DNA from: Bradyrhizobium sp.
Lineage (GTDB): Bacteria; Pseudomonadota; Alphaproteobacteria; Rhizobiales; Xanthobacteraceae
DNA length: 64,000 nt
Direction: 5' to 3'
Assembly: GCF_016213215.1 (NCBI RefSeq)
Contig: NZ_JACRAW010000046.1
Location: 1 to 64,000 of the forward strand
Position numbers and translations under genes: made by a program. Under the pieces are notes generated by a model that saw nothing but the letters and a program-made list of their open reading frames with translations, had not been told where the DNA came from and ran no database searches. Shown here piece after piece: positions 41,925 through 52,029 of this stretch; positions within the stretch are counted from its first letter, which is position 1, and each line of letters opens with the position of its first letter.

Positions 41925-43445
41925 ATGACTGACGAGAAGAAACCGGGCGGTCCGGATCTGACGCTGGGCGTGTCGCTCTCCGATTTCACCGAGGGCAAGC
42001 TGCTCGGCCATGTCGGTGAAGAAGAAGTTCTTCTGGTGCAGCTTGGCGCCGAAGTGCTCGCCATCGACGCCCACTGCAGCCATTATCACGGGCCGCTTGC
42101 CGAAGGTCTCGTGGTCAACGACACCGTCCGCTGTCCCTGGCATCACGCCTGCTTCTCGCTGCGAACTGGCGAGGCGGTGCGTCCACCCGCGCTGAATGCA
42201 CTTTCGGTCTGGGAGGTCGAGTTCGAACAGGGCCGGATCGTCGTGCGGCGCAAGCGCGGGGTATCGGCGGCCGGAACGCGCCGCACGACACCGTCACCCG
42301 ACAGAATAGTGATCGTCGGCGGCGGCGCGGCCGGATTTGCCGCGGCCGAGATGCTGAGGCGCGAAGGATTTGCCGGCGCCATCACCATGCTCAGCGACGA
42401 TGGTGCGGCACCGGTCGACCGGCCAAATCTGTCCAAGGATTATCTTGCCGGCACTGCGCCTGAAGATTGGGTTCCGCTGCGGCCGGATGATTTCTACAGA
42501 GATTCCGGCATCGATCTCAGGCTCAACACCGCCGTGGCCTCGATCGATGCAAAGGGCCGCAGCGTTGCGCTGGTGAACGGCGGCAACGTGTCGTTCGACC
42601 GCCTCCTGCTCGCGACGGGCGCCGAGCCGGTCAAGCTGCAAATCCTGGGTAGCGACCAGCCGCACATTCAGACGCTGCGATCGCTGGCCGACAGCCGCGC
42701 GATCATCGCCGCGGCGGCGGGCGCGAAGCGGGCGCTGGTTATCGGCGCCAGTTTTATCGGACTTGAAGTAGCCGCCTCATTGCGGACCCGCGAGCTCGAG
42801 GTGCACGTGGTCGCGCCCGAAGAGCGGCCGATGGAGCGGATTCTCGGCGCCGCGATGGGCGATTTCGTCCGCGCGCTCCATGAACAGCATGGCGTGATCT
42901 TCCACCTCAAGGACACCGTGGCGCAGCTGGACGGCAAGCGCGCGATTTTGAAGAGTGGTGAGGTGATCGAAGCCGATCTCGTGGTGGTCGGCATCGGCGT
43001 GCGGCCACGCGTTGCGTTGGCGGAACAAGCAGGGCTTGCAACCGACCACGGCGTGACCGTCGACGCCTATCTCGAGACCAGCACGCCCGGCGTCTTCGCC
43101 GCCGGCGACATCGCCCGCTGGCCCGACCCGCATTCAGGTTCGAACATCCGGGTCGAGCATTGGGTGGTTGCCGAGCGGCAGGGCCAGACGGCGGCGCGAA
43201 ACATGCTGGGTCAGCACGAACGCTACCAGGCGGTGCCATTCTTCTGGAGCCAGCACTACGATGTCCCGATCAACTATCTTGGCCACGCTGAAGCATGGGA
43301 CGAGATCAAGATCGACGGCAGCATCGAGGCAAGGGACTGCCTGCTCGAATACCGCCATGGCGGCCGCGTGCTTGCCGTAGCCTCGATCTATCGCGACCTC
43401 GCCAATCTCGAGGTGGAGCTTGCGATGGAGCGAGGTGGCTCGTAG
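41925..43445 (+). CDS. FAD-dependent oxidoreductase with N-terminal Rieske domain
   Basis: A 506-residue protein. Residues about 10-105 are a Rieske [2Fe-2S] domain with ligands C51/H53 (HCSHYHG) and C70/H73 (CPWHHAC). Residues about 125-430 are a two-dinucleotide-fold pyridine nucleotide-disulfide oxidoreductase (VIVGGGAAGFAAAEML, VIGASFIGLEVAASL, GVFAAGDIARW). A reductase tail follows (about 430-500). This layout is that of AIFL-like or ferredoxin-reductase proteins that move electrons from NADH. The partner is unknown. It follows folE closely, so they may share a transcript. Confidence 0.87.
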   Translation: MTDEKKPGGPDLTLGVSLSDFTEGKLLGHVGEEEVLLVQLGAEVLAIDAHCSHYHGPLAEGLVVNDTVRCPWHHACFSLRTGEAVRPPALNALSVWEVEFEQGRIVVRRKRGVSAAGTRRTTPSPDRIVIVGGGAAGFAAAEMLRREGFAGAITMLSDDGAAPVDRPNLSKDYLAGTAPEDWVPLRPDDFYRDSGIDLRLNTAVASIDAKGRSVALVNGGNVSFDRLLLATGAEPVKLQILGSDQPHIQTLRSLADSRAIIAAAAGAKRALVIGASFIGLEVAASLRTRELEVHVVAPEERPMERILGAAMGDFVRALHEQHGVIFHLKDTVAQLDGKRAILKSGEVIEADLVVVGIGVRPRVALAEQAGLATDHGVTVDAYLETSTPGVFAAGDIARWPDPHSGSNIRVEHWVVAERQGQTAARNMLGQHERYQAVPFFWSQHYDVPINYLGHAEAWDEIKIDGSIEARDCLLEYRHGGRVLAVASIYRDLANLEVELAMERGGS

Positions 43446-43463
43446 GGCATTCGGTCCCAGATA

Positions 43464-45200
43464 CTAGGAAGCCTTAGCAATGCGTTGGCCTTCCGAGCCG
43501 GCGCGCAGGTCATGGAAGAACTTCTCCACCTCGCGCGACAGCGTTTGGGCCGTGTCGGTGAGATCGCCGGAGGCGGACAGGACTGACGCTGCGGCGGTGT
43601 CGGTTTCGTGGATCGCGTCACGCAGCGAACTGATGTTGTTCACCAGCGTTTCGTTGCCTTGCGCCGCCGATTGCGCGTTGACGGAGATCTCGCGGGTGGC
43701 CGCGTCCTGCTGGCTGATCGCGCCGGCAATGTTCGACGTGACCGCGTTGATCTCGCGCACCGCGCCGCCGATCTCGCGCACCGCTTCCACCGCGTTGCGG
43801 GTCGAGTTCTGGATCAGCCCGACGTTCTCGGATATTTCCGCGGTCGCCTTCGCGGTCTGGCCGGCCAGCGCCTTCACCTCATGGGCGACGACGGCAAAGC
43901 CCCGCCCGGCTTCGCCGGCGCGGGCCGCCTCGATGGTCGCGTTGAGCGCCAGCAGGTTGGTCTGTTCGGCGATCGCCTGGATCAGGTTGAGCACGCCGTC
44001 GATGCGCTGCGTCGCCGCGGCGAGACTCTCGATCTCCGCGATTGATTTTCCGGTGCGTTGCTCGGTCTGTTCGACTGCGCCGGCAGATTGCCGTACCTGA
44101 CGGCCGATCTCCTCGACGGACGCCGATAGCTCCTCCGCAGCGCCCGCGACCGCGGATACGTTGTGCGCGGCTTGCTCGGTCGCCCCCGCCGCCGTCTTCG
44201 CGCGGTTGTTGGCGTCGGACGTAACCCGGGTAATGGTCTGGGCCGTCTCGCGCATTGTCGCCGCATTGTCGGTGAGGCCGCGAAGCACCGACCCGATCGT
44301 CTGGCCGAATTCCTCGACCGCCCGTTCGATCTGGCGGGCACGTTCCTCGCGCGAACTCGATTCCCGCGAGACCTGCAGATTGAGGTTGCGGTTGCGGTCC
44401 ATCGCGTCCTTGAAGATCTGGATCGCACGCGCCAACGCGCCGATCTCGTCCGCGCGGCCGGTATGGGGAACCTCGACGTTTTCGGCGCCGTTGGCCACTC
44501 GCTCGATCGTCGCCGTGATCAGCGACAGCGGCCGGGCGATCGAGCGTGCGATGATGACCACGCCCACGATGACCAGCAGCAGTGCGACACCGCCAAGGCA
44601 GGTCAGGACGAAGGATAATATGCGATTCATCTCGGCCTGCCGCGCGATGTCGCGGCCGCGCTCGGCATAGACCCTGGACAGCGCTTCGAGATCCTTGTTC
44701 AGCGCAGAGCGCACGGCGCGGTTGGCGTCGTTGTCGCCCCATTCGCGGCCGGCAGCCGGACTGATCTCGTTGGCGCGGCGGACCAGTTCCTTGCGGAAGT
44801 CGACGAACTGCTCGATGCGCTTCTTGAAGCTCGTGAATTGTTCGGCGTCGTCGGCCTTGACGATCCCTTCCCATTTCTTGACCACGGAAAGGATCTGGTC
44901 GTTGAACTTGAGAAGTCCCTCGCCGTATTTCTTCACGACCGCGGGATCGGTCGACATGTAGATGCCGCGCGATTCCATCACCACCGCATAAACCAGCGAA
45001 TTGGCGCGTTCGACATTGAGCGCGGCCGCGTTCGCCGTCTCGATCGCCTCCGTCAGCTCGGCGCTACGACGGCTGTTGTAGTCGGACAGAGCGGCAATCG
45101 CCGCGGTCAGCAGCGCGAACAGCGCGAAGATCGAGTAGAGCTTGGTCGCAAGCGACAGCCGCGATGCGAAGCTGGAGTTTGCAGGCTGTTTGAATGTCAT
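43464..45200 (-). CDS. Methyl-accepting chemotaxis protein
   Basis: A 578-residue chemoreceptor. A membrane helix at about 20-40 is followed by a periplasmic helical sensor region to about 190 (a four-helix-bundle type), a second helix (FVLTCLGGVALLLVIVGVVIIA, about 195-217), a HAMP domain, and a long coiled-coil signalling domain with the hairpin tip RAGEAGRGFAVVAHEVKALAGQTAKAT. The ligand is unknown. The ATG at 45200 is followed by a basic start segment. It is divergent from eutB, which raises the possibility of ethanolamine-linked taxis, an untested idea. Confidence 0.92.
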   Translation of the reverse strand: MTFKQPANSSFASRLSLATKLYSIFALFALLTAAIAALSDYNSRRSAELTEAIETANAAALNVERANSLVYAVVMESRGIYMSTDPAVVKKYGEGLLKFNDQILSVVKKWEGIVKADDAEQFTSFKKRIEQFVDFRKELVRRANEISPAAGREWGDNDANRAVRSALNKDLEALSRVYAERGRDIARQAEMNRILSFVLTCLGGVALLLVIVGVVIIARSIARPLSLITATIERVANGAENVEVPHTGRADEIGALARAIQIFKDAMDRNRNLNLQVSRESSSREERARQIERAVEEFGQTIGSVLRGLTDNAATMRETAQTITRVTSDANNRAKTAAGATEQAAHNVSAVAGAAEELSASVEEIGRQVRQSAGAVEQTEQRTGKSIAEIESLAAATQRIDGVLNLIQAIAEQTNLLALNATIEAARAGEAGRGFAVVAHEVKALAGQTAKATAEISENVGLIQNSTRNAVEAVREIGGAVREINAVTSNIAGAISQQDAATREISVNAQSAAQGNETLVNNISSLRDAIHETDTAAASVLSASGDLTDTAQTLSREVEKFFHDLRAGSEGQRIAKAS

Positions 45201-45301
45201 GGGGTCTGCGCGAGAGAGCGGTGAGTTCGGTCGTCTAAGCTACTGAAAACTATGCGCATCCTTTTATGGACGACCGGTTAATACGCGAATGTTCTGCAAT
45301 T

Positions 45302-45330
45302 TTGCGTTGAACGAAAATCGTCCTTATAAT
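45302..45330 (+). promoter_or_regulatory. Sigma70-type promoter candidate for eutB
   Basis: TTGCGT (45302-45307), a 17-base spacer, then a perfect TATAAT (45325-45330). The distance to the eutB start is about 155 bases. The minus-35 box matches only three of six consensus bases. Confidence 0.5.
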
Positions 45331-45485
45331 CAGTGGATTGCGAACCTTGGGCGTACGGACCGTTACCACGGGCGCGATCCGGTCGCGACTGCCGCAACCA
45401 TGGGCATGCACCGGGAGCGGCAAGCGCCTATCTTGGTCGACAGAGCCACATCGGGAAGTTCGGTGCCGGCCGTTTCGGAGAAGCC

Positions 45486-46868
45486 ATGGGCTATCGCCAC
45501 ACCATCGGTGCCACGACATACACCTTCTCCAGTCTGCGCGATCTGTTGGCCAAGGCCTCGCCGGCGCGCTCCGGCGACAGGTTGGCGAGGATCGCGGCCG
45601 ACAGCGCCGAGCAGATGATCGCGGCCCGGATGGCGCTTGCGGACACCCCGCTGGCCCAGTTCCTCCAGGAGACCGTCGTTCCTTACGAGGCCGACGAGGT
45701 CACCCGCCTTGTCATCGACACCCAGGATGCCCGCGCGTTCGCGCCGGTTGCTTCGCTCACCGTCGGCGGCTTCCGTGACTGGCTGCTCTCGGAGGCCGCC
45801 AGCACGCAGGCGTTGCGGCAATTGTCGCGCGGCATTACCCCGGAAATGGCGGCCGCGGTCTCCAAGCTGATGCGCAACCAGGACCTGGTTCTGGTGGCCA
45901 GGAAATGCGAGGTAGTGACCGCCTTCCGCAACACCATCGGGCTTTCGGGGCGGATGAGCACGCGCCTGCAGCCCAATCATCCCTTCGACGATGCCAAGGG
46001 CATCACCGCCTCGATCCTCGATGGCATTCTGCTCGGTTCGGGCGACGCATGCATCGGCATCAATCCGGCGAGCGATGATCCGGCGGTGATCGCCGGATTG
46101 CTGCGGCTGCTCGACGAACTCATCGCGCGGCTTCAGATCCCAACGCAGGGCTGCGTGCTGACCCACGTGACCACGACGCTCGGGCTGATCGAGCAGGGCG
46201 TTCCGGTCGACCTGGTATTCCAGTCGATCGCCGGCACGGAAGCGGCCAACCGCAGCTTTGGGGTCGACCTGGCGCTGCTGCGGCAGGCGCAGGAGGCGGG
46301 ACTGTCGCTGCAGCGGGGCAGTGTCGGCCGCAACGTCATGTATTTCGAAACCGGGCAGGGCTCCGCGCTTTCGGCCAATGCCCATCACGGTGTCGACCAG
46401 CAGACCTGCGAGGCCCGCGCCTATGCAGTGGCCCGCGCCTTCGATCCGCTGCTCGTCAACAGCGTCGTCGGCTTCATCGGTCCGGAGTATCTCTACGACG
46501 GCAAGGAAATCATCCGGGCCGGCCTGGAGGACCATTTCTGCGGCAAGCTGCTGGGCCTGCCGCTTGGCGTCGACATTTGCTACACCAACCACGCCGAGGC
46601 CGATCAGGACGACATGGATAACCTGCTGACGCTTCTTGCCGCCGCCGGCGTGACCTTCATCATGGGCGTGCCCGGAGCCGACGACGTGATGCTGAACTAT
46701 CAATCCACCTCATTTCATGATGCACTGTATGTCCGCGAGGTCTTCGGCCTGAAACGAGCGCCGGAGTTCGATGACTGGCTGGTCCGTGCCGGGATCGCGC
46801 GCTCCGACCTTCGACTTGTGGCCGACGCGGGGCTGCTGCCCGATTTTGCGGCACGCCTCATTGCATGA
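45486..46868 (+). CDS. eutB: Ethanolamine ammonia-lyase, large subunit
   Basis: A 460-residue EutB, the catalytic subunit that with EutC and adenosylcobalamin splits ethanolamine to acetaldehyde and ammonia. Recognised stretches are NHPFDDAKGITASILDGILLGSGDACIGINPASD, VLTHVTTTLGLIEQGVPVDLVFQSIAGTE, and DICYTNHAEADQDDMDNLLTLL. Full length. The start follows GGAGAAGCC. No eut microcompartment genes are visible. Its small subunit gene lies 1750 bases downstream, after an inserted hpnP gene. Confidence 0.95.
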   Translation: MGYRHTIGATTYTFSSLRDLLAKASPARSGDRLARIAADSAEQMIAARMALADTPLAQFLQETVVPYEADEVTRLVIDTQDARAFAPVASLTVGGFRDWLLSEAASTQALRQLSRGITPEMAAAVSKLMRNQDLVLVARKCEVVTAFRNTIGLSGRMSTRLQPNHPFDDAKGITASILDGILLGSGDACIGINPASDDPAVIAGLLRLLDELIARLQIPTQGCVLTHVTTTLGLIEQGVPVDLVFQSIAGTEAANRSFGVDLALLRQAQEAGLSLQRGSVGRNVMYFETGQGSALSANAHHGVDQQTCEARAYAVARAFDPLLVNSVVGFIGPEYLYDGKEIIRAGLEDHFCGKLLGLPLGVDICYTNHAEADQDDMDNLLTLLAAAGVTFIMGVPGADDVMLNYQSTSFHDALYVREVFGLKRAPEFDDWLVRAGIARSDLRLVADAGLLPDFAARLIA

Positions 46869-46904
46869 GTCCCGTCCAGGACAGTTGGTCGCCCGCGCCC
46901 GAGG

Positions 46905-46930
46905 TGAACCGATGCAACCTTCGGCGCGTC
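46905..46930 (+). promoter_or_regulatory. Weak EcfG-like promoter candidate before hpnP
   Basis: TGAAC (46905-46909), 17 bases, then CGTC (46927-46930), two bases off the EcfG consensus GGAAC-N16/17-CGTT. It lies in the 158-base gap between eutB and hpnP. EcfG control of hpnP is reported in Rhodopseudomonas palustris, which is why this weak match is noted. Confidence 0.3.
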
Positions 46931-47026
46931 TAAGCGTTTGGCCCGGTTGCCACAATCTTGAGCAATTTCTGGCCCACCGTTAGGCTGTGTGTTCTGCAGG
47001 GGCAGGGGGTCGCCTGAGGAAGTTTG

Positions 47027-48613
47027 ATGAGAGCTGAGAGTAACGGTACGGTCCGACGCATTCTCTGCATCTTCCCGCGCTACACGTCCGCGTTCGGCAC
47101 CTTCGAGCACGCTTATCCCCTGACCGTGGGCGTGCAGGCCTTCATGCCGCCGCAGGGGCTGCTCCTGATTGCTGCCTACCTCCCGGAGGACTGGCCGGTC
47201 CGCTTCATCGACGAGAATATCGCGCCCGCGACCAGCGAAGATTTCGAGTGGGCGGAGGCCGTGTTCGTCAGCGGCATGCATATCCAGCGCCAGCAGCTCA
47301 ACGACATCTGTCGCCGCGCCCATGCCTTTGACCTGCCGGTCGCGATCGGTGGGCCGTCGGTCAGCACCTGTCCCCACTATTACCCAACGTTCGACTACCT
47401 TCATGTCGGCGAGCTCGGGGATGCGACGGACGAGTTGATCGCCCGTCTCGCCCGCAACGTTGCGCGTCCCGCCCGGCAGGTCGTGCTGAAGACGAACAAC
47501 CGCGTGGCCATGACGGATTTCCCGATACCGTCCTACGAGCTTGCCGAGATGAAGAAGTACTTCCTCGGCAGCATCCAGTATTCGAGTGGCTGTCCCTATC
47601 AGTGCGAGTTCTGCGACATTCCGGGGCTGTATGGCCGCAACCCGCGCATCAAGACGCCGCAGCAGATCATCGCCGAGCTCGACCGCCTGCGTGAATGCGG
47701 CATGACGGACACGGTCTATTTCGTCGACGACAACTTCATCGGCAACCGCAAGGCGGCGCTGGACCTTCTGCCGCATCTGGTCGAATGGCAGCAGCGCACC
47801 GGCTACGTGGTCCGGCTTGCCTGCGAGGCGACGCTTAACATCGCCAAGCGCCCCGAGATCCTGGAGAAGATGCGAGAGGCCTATTTCGTCACGATCTTCT
47901 GCGGCATCGAGACGCCCGATCCGGAGGCGCTGAGGTCGATCCAGAAGGACCACAACATGATGGTGCCGATCCTGGAAGGAGTCCGCACCATCAACTCCTA
48001 CGGCATCGAGGTCGTCTCCGGCATCATCATGGGGCTCGACACCGACACCCCGAACACCGGAGATTCGCTGCTCGAGTTCGTCGAGGAGTCCCGGATTCCG
48101 CTGCTCACCATCAATCTGCTGCAGGCGCTGCCCAAGACGCCGCTGTGGGATCGGCTGGAGCGGGAAGGGCGTCTCGTTCACGACGAAAGCCGCGACTCCA
48201 ACGTCGAGTTCATGTTGCCCTACGACCAGGTCATCGGTGCGTGGAAGCGATGCATGGAGGTCGCCTACCAGCCGGAACGGCTCTATGCGCGCTATCAGCA
48301 TCAATGCGAGTATACCTACGCGAACCGCATCAAGGTGCCGATCAGCCCCGAACTGAAGAGCTGGGCCAACATCAAGCGCGGCCTGATCATGCTGCGCAAT
48401 ATCTTCTGGCAGATCGGCGTGCTCGGCGATTACAAGCGGGTGTTCTGGAAATTCGCGCTCGGACGCCTGCGGCGCGGCGACATGGAAGGCCTGATCGGGT
48501 CGGCGATCATCGCACACCATCTGATCGAGTTCGCGCGCGGGGCCTCACGCGGCCATCACAACGCCTCGAACTATTCGATCAGGCTCCGCGAAGCTACCAT
48601 GCCGGCCGAGTGA
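47027..48613 (+). CDS. hpnP: HpnP, hopanoid C-2 methylase (B12-binding radical SAM)
   Basis: A 528-residue protein with an N-terminal cobalamin-binding domain (about 10-150), a radical-SAM core with the iron-sulfur cysteines C189, C193 and C196 in [15 protein letters not shown], and a C-terminal extension (about 370-528) of the type found in HpnP. HpnP methylates hopanoids at carbon 2 using SAM and methylcobalamin. It is distinguished from HpnJ by length and the C-terminal domain. The ATG at 47027 follows GAGGAAGTTTG; a TTG precedes it. Its placement between eutB and eutC is unusual and shared need for cobalamin may be relevant. Confidence 0.82.
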   Translation: MRAESNGTVRRILCIFPRYTSAFGTFEHAYPLTVGVQAFMPPQGLLLIAAYLPEDWPVRFIDENIAPATSEDFEWAEAVFVSGMHIQRQQLNDICRRAHAFDLPVAIGGPSVSTCPHYYPTFDYLHVGELGDATDELIARLARNVARPARQVVLKTNNRVAMTDFPIPSYELAEMKKYFLGSIQYSSGCPYQCEFCDIPGLYGRNPRIKTPQQIIAELDRLRECGMTDTVYFVDDNFIGNRKAALDLLPHLVEWQQRTGYVVRLACEATLNIAKRPEILEKMREAYFVTIFCGIETPDPEALRSIQKDHNMMVPILEGVRTINSYGIEVVSGIIMGLDTDTPNTGDSLLEFVEESRIPLLTINLLQALPKTPLWDRLEREGRLVHDESRDSNVEFMLPYDQVIGAWKRCMEVAYQPERLYARYQHQCEYTYANRIKVPISPELKSWANIKRGLIMLRNIFWQIGVLGDYKRVFWKFALGRLRRGDMEGLIGSAIIAHHLIEFARGASRGHHNASNYSIRLREATMPAE

Positions 48614-48617
48614 TCCC

Positions 48618-49442
48618 GTGACGTTGCCCTCCGCCCCGCCGCGTGCAACCCTGGACCTGAAGGCATTCACGCCGGCGCGCGTGGCGCTCGGGCGCAGCGG
48701 GGCCAGCCTGCCGACCAGGGCGTTGCTCGATTTCACGCTCGACCATGCCCGCGCCCGCGATGCCGTACATGCCGCGTTCGATGCGAGGCGGCTGCTCGAT
48801 GAGGCCGGCGAGTTCGGTATCGATGCCTGCGAGGTCAACAGTCGCGCCGGCGATCGGGCCGATTACTTGCGACGGCCGGACCTCGGGCGCAGCCTCGATC
48901 CGGACTCGGCAAGGCTTCTCGCCGAGCGTGCCGGCAAGCCGTGCCAGCTCGCAATCGTGATAGGCGACGGGCTGTCGCCGACCGCAGTCCATGCGCACGC
49001 GACGGCGCTGCTGCGAAACCTGCTGCCCTTGCTTGCAACAAGCGAGCCGGTCGAGGCCGGTCACCTCGTCATTGCCGCGGGCGCGCGGGTCGCGCTCGGT
49101 GATGAAATCGGCGCGATCCTCGGCGCGCGTATGGTCCTGGTGCTGATCGGCGAGCGCCCGGGCTTGTCCGCGCCGGACAGTCTGGGTGCCTATCTCACCT
49201 TCGCGCCCAAGGTCGGCCGCCTTGATGCGGAGCGCAATTGCGTGTCCAACATTCACCGCGCCGGCCTCACCTACGAGGAAGCCGCGTTCAAGATCGCCTG
49301 GTTGATCCGCGAGGGTCTGGCGCGGGAGGTCAGTGGGGTTGCACTCAAGGATGAAAGCGGCGAGCGCGCGCCGCAGCGGATCGCGGCCGGGCCGGAACAA
49401 CAGGACTTTTCGAACCCCTGTGGCCGAATCACCTACAAATGA
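48618..49442 (+). CDS. eutC: Ethanolamine ammonia-lyase, small subunit
   Basis: A 274-residue EutC, the subunit that binds adenosylcobalamin together with EutB. Family segments: [107 protein letters not shown], and a C-terminal GVALKDE. It starts with GTG at 48618, four bases after the hpnP stop, so it is translated with hpnP. Confidence 0.94.
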   Translation: MTLPSAPPRATLDLKAFTPARVALGRSGASLPTRALLDFTLDHARARDAVHAAFDARRLLDEAGEFGIDACEVNSRAGDRADYLRRPDLGRSLDPDSARLLAERAGKPCQLAIVIGDGLSPTAVHAHATALLRNLLPLLATSEPVEAGHLVIAAGARVALGDEIGAILGARMVLVLIGERPGLSAPDSLGAYLTFAPKVGRLDAERNCVSNIHRAGLTYEEAAFKIAWLIREGLAREVSGVALKDESGERAPQRIAAGPEQQDFSNPCGRITYK

Positions 49443-49603
49443 TCGGTGTGGTGGGGGTGCGCTTGCGAGGCGGCGCGAAGACCTGCTAAACGGGCGGTGG
49501 CCATTCTCTGCCTATTTTCAAGGCAAGACATTGATTCATATGACTTTCTCGGGCCCGCCGCGTCACAAGCCGTACAACTGAGCGATGTAGAACTGGACAG
49601 GGC

Positions 49604-51976
49604 ATGCTCGAAAAGCACAGCGAGAACGAAGTTCATGTCGACAAGGTCGAGCAGCGGCCTGCGTCGAGCATCGCCTTCGGGCTGGAGCGCATCGGTCTCA
49701 TCGCGGTGCAGGCCCCCATCCTGTCCTGCATCGTCCTCGTCGGCCTTATCATCGCGGCGATCTTCGGAATCGAGCGGATCAAGATCGACGATTCTCTGAG
49801 CCAGCTGTTTCGCTCCAACTCGAAGGAATACCGGCAGTACGAGGAGGTCACCAGGCGCTTTCCGGCGACCGAGTTCGACGTGCTGGTCGTGATCGAGGGC
49901 AGGAACCTCCTGGCGCGCGACAATCTGGAGAAGCTGCGTGACTTCGTCACCGACCTGCAGCTCGTCGATGGCACCCGCGGACTGGTGTCGCTGTTCTCGG
50001 CGCGCCAGGCGCCGGCACCGGGCCGATTGCCGGCGGCGCTGTTCCCGCAGGAGCTGCCGCAGGGCGCGGACTACGACAGGTTCATCCAGACCGTCAAAAG
50101 CAACGAGATCATCCGCGGCAAATTGCTCTCTGAAGACGGCACGCTGGCGCTGATCGTGTTGTCGATCGAGCCCAAGGTCGTCGCCAGCAAAGAACTCCGC
50201 AAGACCGTCGGCGAGATCCGCAAATTGATGAAGGACGGTCTCGGCGATACCGGTCTCAGTGTGCAGCTGTCCGGCGTTCCGGTGATGCAACTCGAGATCC
50301 GCAACGCGGTCGAGCGCGACGGGTTGACCTACAACATCCTCGGCATTCTCGCCGGCTGCATCATTGCGATCATCTTCTTCCGTAAGATTTCGTTCATGGT
50401 CGTGGCAGCTTTTCCCCCGCTGATCGCGATCCTGCTGGCGCTGGGTGCCCTCGGCTGGGCCAATTTCAATTTGAACATGTTCCTGAACGTGATGACCCCG
50501 CTCATCATGGTCATCAGCTTCTCCGACTCGATGCAGCTCACGTTTGCCGCGCGCGACCGGCTGATCGCGGGCCAGGACAAGTACACCGCCTTCACCAATG
50601 CGGTGCGGGTGGTGGGTCCGGCCTGCGTGCTGACCCACGCTACCGCCGGCATTTCGTTCATCGCACTGCAGTTCTCCGATTCCGACCTGATCCGGAAATT
50701 CGGCGAGGCGGGCCTTGCCGCGACCATCATCGCGCTGCTCGCGGTTCTGTCCCTGGTGCCGGTATTCGGTGTCCTGTTCGTGCGCAACGAGAAGATCTTC
50801 GCCGTCAAGTTCCAGAGCGCCGATGCCGGCGTCCAGGCGCTGCGCAACTTCTGTTACTGGATCGCCGTGCGCATGGTCGGCCGGCCCGGGCTGTTCAGCC
50901 TGCTCGCGGTGCTGTTCGTGGGCAGCCTTGGCGTCATCTACGCCAGCCTTGAGCCGCGCTACCGGCTCGCCGACCAGGTGCCGGACAAGCGCCAGGCGGT
51001 GGCGGCAAGCGGGCGGCTGGATGCCAAGCTGACCGGCGCCAACCCGATCGACGTGCTGATTCAGTTCCCGCAGGGTGCGGCGCTTTATTCGGCGGAGACG
51101 CTGCAGACGATCGCCGACGTGCATGCAACGGTCGAGAAGACCGCTGGTGTCGGCAACGTTTGGTCGGTCGAGACGTTGCGGCGCTGGCTGGCGGAAAAGG
51201 CCGGATCGAGCGACGTTGCGACTCTGCAGGAATACGTCAACGTCATCCCTGAGCACCTGGTGCGCCGTTTCATCGCCAAGGAACAGGACGCCGTGGTGGT
51301 GTCGGGCCGCGTGCCCGACCTCGATTCCAGCCAGCTCCTGCCGGTTATCGAGAAGCTCGATCACGAGCTCGACACGCTACGCAAGAAGCATCCGGGCTAT
51401 GAGGTCGCCGTGACCGGTCTCTCAGCGATCGCCGCCCGCAACTCGGCCAGCATGATCGCGAAGCTCAATCACGGGCTCACCATCGAATTCGCCCTCGTCG
51501 CCATGTTCATTGGGCTCGCATTCCGTTCCTGGGTCGTGATGTTCGCCTGTATCCTGCCGGGCATCTTCCCGGTGGTGCTCTCGGGCACCGTGCTGTGGGC
51601 ACTGGGGGAGGGGCTGCAGTTCGCTTCCGTGGTGGCGCTGACCGTCTCTTTCGGCCTCGGCCTGAGCGCGACCATCCACTTCCTCAACCGCTTGCGGCTG
51701 GAGAGCAAGCCGGGCGTTGGTTCGGCGCTGGCGGTCGAGCGCGCCACTGTTCTCGTCGGTCCGGCGCTGATCCTGACCACTGTGGTGCTCGCCTGCGGTC
51801 TCGTGGTGACCGTCTTCTCCGATCTGCCCTCGCTACGTCTGTTCGGCTGGCTCAGCGCCTTCTCGATGGTGGCCGCGCTTCTCGCCGACCTGTTCATCCT
51901 GCGGCCGACGGCGATGTGGCTGATCAATGTGTCGGAGCGCATCCGTGGCGCCCGCCGGGGCGAAGTGGCGAGATAG
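49604..51976 (+). CDS. RND/MMPL-family transporter
   Basis: A 790-residue membrane protein of the RND superfamily (MMPL/HAE3 type). A first helix (about 33-53) is followed by a periplasmic region (IKIDDSLSQLFRSNSKEYRQYEEV), a block of five helices (about 235-400), a second single helix (about 430), a second periplasmic part, and a last block of helices (about 630-780). This repeats the two-half layout of HpnN and related lipid exporters. It lies after eutC and upstream of the hopanoid cluster, so lipid export is a reasonable guess. No membrane-fusion protein is nearby. Confidence 0.82.
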   Translation: MLEKHSENEVHVDKVEQRPASSIAFGLERIGLIAVQAPILSCIVLVGLIIAAIFGIERIKIDDSLSQLFRSNSKEYRQYEEVTRRFPATEFDVLVVIEGRNLLARDNLEKLRDFVTDLQLVDGTRGLVSLFSARQAPAPGRLPAALFPQELPQGADYDRFIQTVKSNEIIRGKLLSEDGTLALIVLSIEPKVVASKELRKTVGEIRKLMKDGLGDTGLSVQLSGVPVMQLEIRNAVERDGLTYNILGILAGCIIAIIFFRKISFMVVAAFPPLIAILLALGALGWANFNLNMFLNVMTPLIMVISFSDSMQLTFAARDRLIAGQDKYTAFTNAVRVVGPACVLTHATAGISFIALQFSDSDLIRKFGEAGLAATIIALLAVLSLVPVFGVLFVRNEKIFAVKFQSADAGVQALRNFCYWIAVRMVGRPGLFSLLAVLFVGSLGVIYASLEPRYRLADQVPDKRQAVAASGRLDAKLTGANPIDVLIQFPQGAALYSAETLQTIADVHATVEKTAGVGNVWSVETLRRWLAEKAGSSDVATLQEYVNVIPEHLVRRFIAKEQDAVVVSGRVPDLDSSQLLPVIEKLDHELDTLRKKHPGYEVAVTGLSAIAARNSASMIAKLNHGLTIEFALVAMFIGLAFRSWVVMFACILPGIFPVVLSGTVLWALGEGLQFASVVALTVSFGLGLSATIHFLNRLRLESKPGVGSALAVERATVLVGPALILTTVVLACGLVVTVFSDLPSLRLFGWLSAFSMVAALLADLFILRPTAMWLINVSERIRGARRGEVAR

Positions 51977-52029
51977 CGCGCGGCGACCGCGAAGTCTGTG
52001 GGCGGCTAAGCCTCGATGTGGACGATCCC

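Noticed and set aside
45313..45360. An EcfG-type promoter before eutB (GAAC then CGTT)
   Set aside because: The spacing is 15 bases and the first base of GGAAC is wrong, while a perfect TATAAT with a 17-base spacer lies nearby.
46715..48520. A 601-codon reverse-strand frame across hpnP
   Set aside because: The forward strand codes a complete radical-SAM protein with its CX3CX2C motif; the reverse frame shows no domain.
49433..51364. A 643-codon reverse-strand frame
   Set aside because: Antisense of the RND/MMPL gene, with a charged low-complexity product. The forward frame has clear membrane helices.
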